A DNA stretch of 64,000 nucleotides, taken from Pseudomonadota bacterium. Its GTDB lineage: Bacteria > Desulfobacterota > Syntrophorhabdia > Syntrophorhabdales > Syntrophorhabdaceae. The position numbers and the translations under genes are program-made. Below, in pieces: positions 51,793-59,640 of this stretch (the stretch's first letter is position 1; the number at the start of each line of letters is the position of its first letter). The stretch spans positions 1 to 64,000 of the forward strand of contig JAPLKB010000026.1 in the NCBI GenBank assembly GCA_026388275.1. The letters run 5' to 3'. The notes under the pieces are model-generated. The model was not told the origin of the DNA, did not search any database, and was given only the letters and a program-made list of their open reading frames with translations.

Positions 51793-52641
51793 TTGTCAAA
51801 GAAAACTGTTCATAAGAATTTGAACCTCAGGACCCGTGGGCCAATATTAGACCTTGAAAAGCATCTGCCTGCAGATTGGTGGAAAAAGATATTTAATTCG
51901 CTTTATCTTAAGACAGACGGTGACGTGGTTGAAAACAAGGAAAATACGGAACTTGAGGTAAATATTTTAATTAAGGCGACGGGCATTAAACCTGACAACC
52001 GTTTTTTGGACCTGTGCTGCGGCCAGGGAAGACACTGTATTGAGCTTGCCAGGCGGGGATACATTCATATAACGGGTCTTGACCTTTCGCAGTACCTTAT
52101 CCGACTGGCCAGGAAACGGGCTGCTTCAGCCGGATTTTCAATTGCTTTTCATAAAGGAGATACCAGGAAGTTACGTTTTCCTGAAAAATCTTTTGACTGC
52201 GTTTCTATCATAGGAAACTCATATGGGTATTTTGAACGTAAAGAAGATGATTTAAAAGTTTTAGAGTCTGTAAAAGACGTTTTATGTGTAAACGGAAAAT
52301 TATTTTTGGATATTTCCGACGGAGAGTGGCTCAGGGCAAACTATGCACAGCGTTCGTGGGAATGGATAGACCGGAATTATTTTGTCTGCCGCGAGAGGTC
52401 GCTTTCTTCAGACAATACCCGACTGATATGCCGGGAAGTTGTCATACACGCGGGCAAAGGAGTTATTGCCGACCAGTTCTATGCCGAGCGCCTTTATACA
52501 TATGGTCAAATAACCGATCTTCTGAAACAAGCCGGTTTTATTTCAATAAAAAGCAACGGAACTATCACTACAGGTTCTGATCGCAACCAGGATCTGGGCA
52601 TGATGGCCCATCGTTTTTTTCTAACCGCTGTAGCTCCCTGA
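51793..52641 (+). CDS. Class I SAM-dependent methyltransferase
   Basis: The 282-residue enzyme has the Rossmann-fold motif I LDLCCGQGRHCIELARRG (about 75-92), motif II ITGLDLSQYL, and FDCVSIIGNSYGYF for motif IV. It looks like a small-molecule methyltransferase; the substrate is not evident. The last part (YTYGQITDLLKQAGFISIKS) is the usual C-terminal strand-helix. The start is a TTG with GGAGG nine bases upstream. It is the last gene of the ABC-SET-SET operon and converges with typA, with 24 bases between the stops. Confidence 0.9.
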   Translation: MSKKTVHKNLNLRTRGPILDLEKHLPADWWKKIFNSLYLKTDGDVVENKENTELEVNILIKATGIKPDNRFLDLCCGQGRHCIELARRGYIHITGLDLSQYLIRLARKRAASAGFSIAFHKGDTRKLRFPEKSFDCVSIIGNSYGYFERKEDDLKVLESVKDVLCVNGKLFLDISDGEWLRANYAQRSWEWIDRNYFVCRERSLSSDNTRLICREVVIHAGKGVIADQFYAERLYTYGQITDLLKQAGFISIKSNGTITTGSDRNQDLGMMAHRFFLTAVAP

Positions 52642-52665
52642 TAATATTTAAACCTAATTATTCTG

Positions 52666-54483
52666 TCAGCAGGCTGCTGCAGTTTTGGCCCTTTTTCGTT
52701 CAAGGCCGTCAAGAATCATTTTGCGGAGTCTTATTGATTCAGGCGTTATCTCAACAAGTTCGTCATCATTGATATAAGATATGCACTCTTCAAGACTCAT
52801 ATTTGTATAAGGCGTCAACACCACGGCATCATCAGAGCCGGCAGCTCTCATATTGGTAAGCTTCTTGCCTTTAGCAGGATTGACTATAATGTCTGCCTCT
52901 CTGGAATGTTCTCCTATAATCTGGCCTGCATAGACTTTTTCACCCGGACCAAGAAAGAGCCTCCCTCTTTCCTGCAGATTAAAAAGTGCGTATGCCACAG
53001 TTGTGCATTGTTCCATGGCAATGAGTACGCCTCTCGTTCTATTTTTGATCTCTCCGGCATAGACATCAAATCCGAGGAAGATATAGTTCATCACACCCAT
53101 ACCACGCGTTTCAGTGAGGAATTCCGAACGAAACCCTAATAGCCCTCTGGTGGGTATTTTGTACCTTAGTCTGGCCATTCCGTTTTCCTGATGCATGCTA
53201 AGCATAATCCCCTTTCTGCCGCCAAGGTTTTCGATTACCCTGCCCATGTAGTTCTCATCCACATCAACCATTAACTCTTCGTAAGGCTCCAATAACTTCC
53301 CGTCTTGCTCTTTGAATATAACCTGGGGCCTCGTGACCTGGAATTCGTATCCTTCTCTCCTCATTTTTTCAATAAGGATGGAAAGATGAAGTTCTCCCCT
53401 GCCTGAGACCTTATAGCCCTGTATATCTTCAAGTTCTTCCACAACAAGGGCAACATCGGAGAGGGTTTCTTTAAAAAGCCTGTCTCTTAAGTGCCTGGAA
53501 GTGACAAATCTGCCTTCTTTTCCGTAGAACGGTGAGTCGTTTGGTACAAAACTCATTGATACCGTCGGCGGGTCCACCACAATGCCAACGAGAGGCACAG
53601 GGTTTAGCGGATCAGTAAGGGTTTCGCCGATAGCAATGGATTCCATGCCTGCTACAGCCGCTATTTCACCTACGCCTGCTTCTTCTGTCTCAACCATCTG
53701 CGTTCCTTTAAAACAGTAGATCTTTCTTATTCTGGCAGGAGAAGGGGATGCATACGGTGACGCCACTGCTACCTCTTTGTCGATGCGGAGTGTTCCTGAG
53801 GTGATCTTACCTATGGCAAGCCTTCCCAGGAACGTTGAGTAGCTGAGTGAGCTGACAAGCATCTGAAGAGGACCGTCCGGGTCACCTACAGGCGCCGGAA
53901 TAGCGTCGATGATCATGTCAAAGAGCGGGATCATGGTCTTGCTTTTTGTATTATGGTCGAGTGTAGCAAATCCATCTTTTGCTGAAGTAAAAATGACGGG
54001 GAAATCAAGGATATTGTCCGGCGCTTCAAGTTTTACGAACAAATCGAAGACTTCGTCCACTACCCAGTCGCAACGCGCTGCCGGTTTGTCAACTTTATTC
54101 ACCACCACAATCACGGGCAGATCTAAAGCAAGTGCCTTTTTCAGCACAAAATAGGTCTGAGGCATAGGTCCTTCGGCTGCATCTACGAGCAGAAGAACGC
54201 CGTCCGCCATTTTCAGTACACGTTCTACCTGACCTCCGAAATCGGCATGACCCGGGGTATCTATAATATTGATAAGGTGTCCCTTATAGAGGAAAGAACC
54301 GTTTTTAGAAGCAATGGTAATACCCCTCTCTCGCTCAAGGTCCATCGAGTCCATAAGCCGTTCTTCCACTACCTGGTTGTCCCGGAAAAGCCCGCTCTGT
54401 CTGAATAGTTGGTCGACAAGTGTAGTCTTGCCGTGGTCAACGTGTGCAATAATTGCAATATTTCTTATCCTGCTCTGTTCCAT
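52666..54483 (-). CDS. typA: Ribosome-associated GTPase TypA/BipA
   Basis: The 605-residue translational GTPase binds the ribosome and helps 50S assembly and stress or cold adaptation. It has G1 IAHVDHGKTT at residues about 12-21, the RERGITIASK switch region, G3 DTPGHADFGG, G4 VVNKVDKPAAR, then domains II, III and V and the TypA-specific C-terminal end with ILDGLERKRAK. Length and motifs are standard. The ATG is preceded by AGAGGGAGT. A promoter is visible upstream at 54537-54565. It appears to be a single-gene transcript. Confidence 0.96.
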   Translation of the reverse strand: MEQSRIRNIAIIAHVDHGKTTLVDQLFRQSGLFRDNQVVEERLMDSMDLERERGITIASKNGSFLYKGHLINIIDTPGHADFGGQVERVLKMADGVLLLVDAAEGPMPQTYFVLKKALALDLPVIVVVNKVDKPAARCDWVVDEVFDLFVKLEAPDNILDFPVIFTSAKDGFATLDHNTKSKTMIPLFDMIIDAIPAPVGDPDGPLQMLVSSLSYSTFLGRLAIGKITSGTLRIDKEVAVASPYASPSPARIRKIYCFKGTQMVETEEAGVGEIAAVAGMESIAIGETLTDPLNPVPLVGIVVDPPTVSMSFVPNDSPFYGKEGRFVTSRHLRDRLFKETLSDVALVVEELEDIQGYKVSGRGELHLSILIEKMRREGYEFQVTRPQVIFKEQDGKLLEPYEELMVDVDENYMGRVIENLGGRKGIMLSMHQENGMARLRYKIPTRGLLGFRSEFLTETRGMGVMNYIFLGFDVYAGEIKNRTRGVLIAMEQCTTVAYALFNLQERGRLFLGPGEKVYAGQIIGEHSREADIIVNPAKGKKLTNMRAAGSDDAVVLTPYTNMSLEECISYINDDELVEITPESIRLRKMILDGLERKRAKTAAAC

Positions 54484-54536
54484 ACTCCCTCTAAATGTGC
54501 TGATGATACAGCGGATCGGGTTTGAAATGAATTTGT

Positions 54537-54565
54537 ATTATACATCAAAAACAGTGATAAATCAA
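54537..54565 (-). promoter_or_regulatory. Promoter of typA
   Basis: On the minus strand TTGATT (54560-54565) is followed after exactly 17 bases by TATAAT (54537-54542), which lies about 54 bases upstream of the start codon. Good boxes and spacing for sigma-70. Confidence 0.7.
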
Positions 54566-54677
54566 GAGTAGTTTCCTATCGGAACTTTATGGTCTGATTA
54601 AAAGAAAGGCAAGGTGTTCTGCATTCGCTTAATGAATTGCTATTACAGAGCCTTGTCTTGAATATTTTCGATTTATG

Positions 54678-55745
54678 TTAAGCTCTGGTCGCTATGTCTT
54701 TTGCTTTTGCAATCCTTCTTTTCACACCAAAAATACCGGCAAGCGCAGGTGTAAGAAGCCATATCGCACCGGGAACAGGAACAGGGGTCGGAACAGGGGT
54801 CGCAGTGATCTGGTTAATCCAACTGGCAAAGTAGGCAACATTAGTATCTCCTCCCAACTCACCGAAGGTGGCATTCAGATTACTGTCAAGATCATAAGGT
54901 TTACCGTAGCTGGCATAAAAAGAGTGGATACCGGCGATTTGGCCGTTGAAAAAACTTGGCCCTCCGGAATCTCCAGGTGTAGCAAGCACCTCGTTTATGT
55001 TCAGGCCCGTGGTACTTGTAATGCCAAATCCTTTTTGAATAGTGTTATAATAATCGCTGCCATCGTCGAAATCATAGGCAAATATTGATCCATATGTGGA
55101 TCCAGGTACAAGTCCATAGCTGCCCATAATATTCCAATAAGCCTCATAAGTATTCTGTCCGGTCCTTAATTGCCCAAAAGGGTATGAGTTAAAATTGGTA
55201 CCAAGCGCACCGGTACCACCTATGCCGTAGCCCGCCAGATTTATATTTTCGTGTAAGGCATTACCGCTATATATGTTATAGCCTGTAACACTTGCTGCAG
55301 GTACAGAATCTGTAAGTTTGACAATGGCAATATCATATCCATTATCAAATTTGCGTGTAGTTGTCCATCCTGTCGGTAAATAATATTGAGAAGCAGTCCT
55401 GGTTACAGTTCCGCCTTTGAATTCGGCGGTAAAAGAAGTGGCAAAGCTGGTACCGTTATCCACCATATGTGCCGCAGTAAGGAGATATTGCCCTCCTGCA
55501 AGAAGCACTCCCGAACCGCCATAGCGATTTCCATTAAAACTCACATATAGTCTGGCTACACCATCAAGCCCGGTCCCGGGGCTAACTATGTAGTTATTGG
55601 GATTTTCAACTGTGGAAAGAAGGGGGGATAAAGATCCTGTATCAAGCTGTATATTTGTTGCAGCCAAAACAAATCCGGGCAGGACAAAACTAACAAACAA
55701 GAATAAAACCAATACCCTGATAACAATAAACCCGGTTTTCATCAT
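54678..55745 (-). CDS. Secreted trypsin-like serine protease with PEP-CTERM-like anchor
   Basis: The 355-residue protein has a signal peptide (residues 1-27, ending VLPGFVLAA) and a chymotrypsin-fold protease domain: catalytic His in LLTAAHMVDNG, Asp in YDIAIVKLTDS and Ser in GDSGGPSFFNG. It ends with PVPVPGAIWLLTPALAGIFG and a basic tail KRRIAK. That tail is the pattern of PEP-CTERM-type sorting signals, which are cut by an exosortase. The enzyme is thus expected at the cell surface or in the matrix. The exosortase gene is not in the window. The ATG at 55745 with GGAGG upstream is preferred to in-frame starts as far as 55826. It is flanked by typA and nadB without operon links. Confidence 0.88.
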   Translation of the reverse strand: MMKTGFIVIRVLVLFLFVSFVLPGFVLAATNIQLDTGSLSPLLSTVENPNNYIVSPGTGLDGVARLYVSFNGNRYGGSGVLLAGGQYLLTAAHMVDNGTSFATSFTAEFKGGTVTRTASQYYLPTGWTTTRKFDNGYDIAIVKLTDSVPAASVTGYNIYSGNALHENINLAGYGIGGTGALGTNFNSYPFGQLRTGQNTYEAYWNIMGSYGLVPGSTYGSIFAYDFDDGSDYYNTIQKGFGITSTTGLNINEVLATPGDSGGPSFFNGQIAGIHSFYASYGKPYDLDSNLNATFGELGGDTNVAYFASWINQITATPVPTPVPVPGAIWLLTPALAGIFGVKRRIAKAKDIATRA

Positions 55746-56046
55746 ATGCCTTTCCTCCCTATTACTCAACATCCTGGCTGAATGAATGGGATGCATTTTA
55801 ATACTTCGCTCCACACTTATATACATCCTATCATTCCATATGAATAATCTTGTATAACAATATTAGCTTTTTGTCTGTAGGATATTTAATACAAATCGTG
55901 TAGGATATTGGCAAATATTTCTAAATCATGGTGATTACATGATTGCAGTTATAATTCACCTGTGACAGACATCGTAATATTAAGGACAATTTGATATCAT
56001 AAGCAGAAAATATCACAAGGAACTGCGAAACATTAGTCTGTGATAT
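55746..56046. other. Gene-free AT-rich gap
   Basis: No gene or clear structure is visible in this gap between the protease gene start and the nadB stop. It should contain the protease promoter; short near-matches exist but none is convincing. Confidence 0.4.
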
Positions 56047-57624
56047 CTACTTTATAAAATGGGCGCCTCTGCTGCTGCGGTTTGTAAAGGCAGCTTCGGC
56101 TACGATAAGTGCGGTCCTGATGCCGTTCCTCAGGTTTATTACCATAGGTTCAAGATGGGCCCTGCGGTAGAAGTCGTCAATCCTGTTTTTTAAGTATCCA
56201 AGGTCTTCTATAGCCCTTTCCAATCTTTTTACAGTACGTATGATACCAACATAATTCCACATGGTCGACCTTATACTCAGCCAATCCTGCTGTATGAGCG
56301 CCGGGTCAGCCTCTTCCTCTATCGCAGGAAAACGCCAGGGCGGGATTTCCGATTCCTTGTAAGGTTTTGCATTGTCAAAGTTATTTGTTATATGCCGGGC
56401 AGATCTTATTCCCCAGACCAATCCTTCAAGCAGCGATGTAGAGGCAAGTCTGTTTGCTCCATGTATGCCTGTTGCAGTCACTTCTCCTGCAGCGTAAAGT
56501 TTTTTTAAGGATGTTTTTCCATCATTATTTACCAGAATGCCGCCGCAGCCGTAATGGGCTGCCGGAACTACGGGCACAGGTCCTTTAAGCATATCTATAT
56601 CCAGCGAAAGGCATCTTTCATAAATAGCCGGGAACCTCTTCTTTATGTCAATCTTTGCATAAGAGGCAATATCGAGATACACATAGGCATCTCCCCTCTT
56701 TATCATTTCTTCGTATATTGCCCTTGATACCTCGTCCCTTGGTGCAAGATCGCCCAGCGGGGAATAATTCTCCATGAAGGTTTCACCGTCTCTTGTTTTC
56801 AATCTTGCACCTTCACCCCTTACAGCTTCGGAAATGAGAAAACCATCTGCATCCTTATGAAAAAGGCTTGTGGGATGAAACTGTATGTATTCCATATTGA
56901 TCATTCTGGCGCCGGTCCTGTGCGCCATGGCAAATCCATCTCCTGTTGCGCCGGGCGGGTTGGTGGTATGGAGATATATCCCTCCAGGCCCTCCTGTGGC
57001 CAATATCGTATATGAAGAGAATATTCTTTCCACATTTTCACTCATATTATTCAGTACATAGGCCCCAATGCACTGCGGTTCGAGATAAAGAGCAACAGGG
57101 TTAGTGGAATGGTGCGGGATTGTCATAAGGTCTATAGCTGTGTAACTGGCGAATATTCTGATGTTTTTAGTGTTCATTGCATATTTTACAAGGCTCTCCT
57201 CGATGGCTTTTCCTGTGGAATCCATACAGTGGAGAATCCGGCGTTTCGAATGACTTGCTTCTCTGGCATATTCATATTCTGTGTTTTTAGTACGCGAAAA
57301 AGGTACACCAATCTTATCGATCAGGAATTCTTGTACCAGCACAGGTCCTTCACAGGCGATCATTTTCACGGCATCAAGATTCGAGATTCCGTCGCCGGCT
57401 TCCATAATGTCTTTAATAAGGAACTCAGGAGAATCATCCTTGCCCATAGAAACAATACCTCCCTGGGCATAAAATGTATTCGATTCTTCAACAGACGCTT
57501 TTGTAACTACAATTACATCAAGCCCTGATTCGGCTGCAGTAATAGCAGCAGAAAGACCTGCTATACCTGAGCCGATAATGAGAACATCGCAGTAACTTAT
57601 ATTGTCACGGTTCATTTCAGGCAA
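56047..57624 (-). CDS. nadB: L-aspartate oxidase
   Basis: The 525-residue flavoprotein oxidises L-aspartate to iminoaspartate, the first step of NAD de novo synthesis. The N-terminal FAD site is IIGSGIAGLSAAITAAESGL, then ESNTFYAQGGIVS, and the later FAD/substrate motif is GANRLASTSLLEGLVWG. The C-terminal helical bundle (IRSTMWNYVGIIRTVKRLE) is as in NadB. In anaerobes fumarate is the likely electron acceptor. The gene overlaps the end of nadA by eight bases, so it is cotranslated with it, as the third gene of nadC-nadA-nadB. Confidence 0.96.
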   Translation of the reverse strand: MPEMNRDNISYCDVLIIGSGIAGLSAAITAAESGLDVIVVTKASVEESNTFYAQGGIVSMGKDDSPEFLIKDIMEAGDGISNLDAVKMIACEGPVLVQEFLIDKIGVPFSRTKNTEYEYAREASHSKRRILHCMDSTGKAIEESLVKYAMNTKNIRIFASYTAIDLMTIPHHSTNPVALYLEPQCIGAYVLNNMSENVERIFSSYTILATGGPGGIYLHTTNPPGATGDGFAMAHRTGARMINMEYIQFHPTSLFHKDADGFLISEAVRGEGARLKTRDGETFMENYSPLGDLAPRDEVSRAIYEEMIKRGDAYVYLDIASYAKIDIKKRFPAIYERCLSLDIDMLKGPVPVVPAAHYGCGGILVNNDGKTSLKKLYAAGEVTATGIHGANRLASTSLLEGLVWGIRSARHITNNFDNAKPYKESEIPPWRFPAIEEEADPALIQQDWLSIRSTMWNYVGIIRTVKRLERAIEDLGYLKNRIDDFYRRAHLEPMVINLRNGIRTALIVAEAAFTNRSSRGAHFIK

Positions 57625-58657
57625 TCTCCAGCATTCTTTTTAAGGCTGTCCGGGCAAGTTCAATGTATGATTCATCAACTGAAACACGATCGAGGGGTTT
57701 CCCCTCAATAAGACCTTCGAGGACATAAAGGAGTTTTTCAGGTGTAACTTTCGCCATTTCTCTGCATCCCGATGTTTTTAGCGGTATAACAAGTTTATCC
57801 GGATTCGCAGCTTTTATACTGTTTACAAAATTTATTTCCGTACCGATTGCCCATTTTGAACCGGCTTCAGAGCGTTCTACAACGTCCTTGATAAAACTTG
57901 TTGAACCGTTAAAATCCGATATATCAACAACCTCCGGTATGCATTCAGGATGAACAACAACTTTTATTCCGCCATGTTCTTTTTTCACGCGCTCCACATC
58001 GGATGTTGAGAATACCGTATGGATGATGCAAAACCCCCTCCAGAGAAAAATCCGTGCTTTTTCCAAAGATTCTGCCTGTATGTCTCCGCAGTTTGCATAA
58101 GGATCCCAGAGATATACTTCACTGTCGTTGATGCCCATGGCGTGCGCCGTATTCCTGCCGAGGTTTTCATCAGGAAAGAAGAAGGGGATACTGTTTTCTG
58201 ATAAAATATGCTCCATGACTTTTTTTGCATTAGAAGAAGTGCATGCAAGGCCTCCATTTCGCCCGCAAAAGGCCTTCAAATCAGCATTGGAATTGACATA
58301 AACGACAGGGACAATTTTGTTGCCTGTCTTTTGAATGGCAGCCCATGCTTTTTCTACATCGTCAATATTTGCCATTTCTGCTAATGGACATTTTGCGTCC
58401 GGTTCGGGATGGAACACCTCCTGATCCGGATTGCAAAGAATCCTAGCCGACTCTGCCATAAAAGAAACAGCACAAAACACTATATAGCGGGCATCTTTCT
58501 GTTTTGAAGCAGTCTGGGCTAATTGCAATGAATCACCGATAAAATCGGCAACGCTTACAATATCATGGTGCTGATAGTAATGGGCAAGTATTACTAAATC
58601 TTTTCCAAGCTTTTCTTTTGCAGCTTTTATTCTTTCGAGTACATCGACATTTCCCAT
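57617..58657 (-). CDS. nadA: Quinolinate synthase
   Basis: The 346-residue [4Fe-4S] enzyme condenses iminoaspartate with dihydroxyacetone phosphate to quinolinate. Typical phrases are LVILAHYYQHHDIVSVADFI near the N-terminus, a cluster Cys in GGLACTSSNA, HPECIPEVVD, and GCREMAKVTPEKLLYVLEGL at the end with the last Cys ligand. Length is normal. It passes an unstable product on from NadB, whose gene overlaps its end. nadC lies 67 bases upstream. The ATG is at 58657. Confidence 0.97.
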   Translation of the reverse strand: MGNVDVLERIKAAKEKLGKDLVILAHYYQHHDIVSVADFIGDSLQLAQTASKQKDARYIVFCAVSFMAESARILCNPDQEVFHPEPDAKCPLAEMANIDDVEKAWAAIQKTGNKIVPVVYVNSNADLKAFCGRNGGLACTSSNAKKVMEHILSENSIPFFFPDENLGRNTAHAMGINDSEVYLWDPYANCGDIQAESLEKARIFLWRGFCIIHTVFSTSDVERVKKEHGGIKVVVHPECIPEVVDISDFNGSTSFIKDVVERSEAGSKWAIGTEINFVNSIKAANPDKLVIPLKTSGCREMAKVTPEKLLYVLEGLIEGKPLDRVSVDESYIELARTALKRMLEIA

Positions 58658-58724
58658 AATACTACCTCATATACAACCGTTAAAACATAACAGTTCAAAT
58701 GGCCAAATGAGCTCTTTAAACAGT

Positions 58725-59558
58725 TTAGACTCCTTCATGGAGTAAGCTTATATCAAGAGACTTATAGGAATGCGTCAACGCACCAATTGATATAAAATCA
58801 ACGCCTGTTTTTGCAAACTCTGCAACCCTTTCAAGAGTCATGTTTCCAGATGATTCAAGGGGAATACGTTTGTTAACATACAAAACAGCATCACGTGTTG
58901 ACTCAACATCCCAGTTGTCAAGAAGTATCCGGTCAACCCGTTCCTCCAGCGCCTCTTTCAACTCTGTCATATTTTTTACTTCCACTTCAACAGGAACATT
59001 CGAATGTGAACGAACCCTTTCCACCGCTTCTTTAATAGAACCGGCAGCAGCTATATGGTTTTCCTTAATCAAGGCCATCTCGCTTAAATCCATCCTGTGA
59101 TTGGTACCCCCGCCCATTTTGACTGCATATTTTTCCGCTATTCTATGTCCCGGGGAGGTTTTTCTCGTATCAAGTATCTTTGTTCCCGTACCTTTTATGG
59201 CATCTGCAAACTGTCTTGTAAGTGTGGCTATGCCGGATAGTCTTTGGAGAATGTTTAAGGCAACCCTCTCTCCGGTAAGAATGGCACGCGTCTTTCCCTC
59301 AACAACGGCAATAATATCACCCTTTTCCACATGTTCACCGTCCCATTTTACTTCTTCGTACCTGATCTGATTGTCCAGCAGCATAAAAACCGCTGCAGCA
59401 AACATGTTTCCCGCAATTATGCCATCTTCTTTTGCTATAATACGTGCCCTTGAGGTATGATTCTCGGAAACAATGGAATTTGTAGTGATATCACCTGTCC
59501 CGATATCTTCTTTAAGATATGCCTTTATACTATCTTCTATACTGTCGTTATCCTTCAT
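58725..59558 (-). CDS. nadC: Nicotinate-nucleotide pyrophosphorylase (quinolinate phosphoribosyltransferase)
   Basis: The 277-residue enzyme converts quinolinate and PRPP to nicotinate mononucleotide, third step of the pathway. It shows LKEDIGTGDITTNSIV, LNILQRLSGIATLTRQF, the PRPP region KILDTRKTSPGHRIAEKYAV and GGTNHRMDLSEMALIKENHI. The start is taken as the ATG at 59558; an in-frame TTG at 59597 would add 13 residues, and neither has a strong binding site. It is the promoter-proximal gene of the nadC-nadA-nadB cluster; no upstream regulator such as NadQ or NrtR is seen. Confidence 0.96.
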   Translation of the reverse strand: MKDNDSIEDSIKAYLKEDIGTGDITTNSIVSENHTSRARIIAKEDGIIAGNMFAAAVFMLLDNQIRYEEVKWDGEHVEKGDIIAVVEGKTRAILTGERVALNILQRLSGIATLTRQFADAIKGTGTKILDTRKTSPGHRIAEKYAVKMGGGTNHRMDLSEMALIKENHIAAAGSIKEAVERVRSHSNVPVEVEVKNMTELKEALEERVDRILLDNWDVESTRDAVLYVNKRIPLESSGNMTLERVAEFAKTGVDFISIGALTHSYKSLDISLLHEGV

Positions 59559-59640
59559 ACAGGTTGATATTATAAAACTGCAACCAGCATGAGTCAACTA
59601 AAGACTTTACCGGATTATGTTTTTTACAAAAGAAATTATG

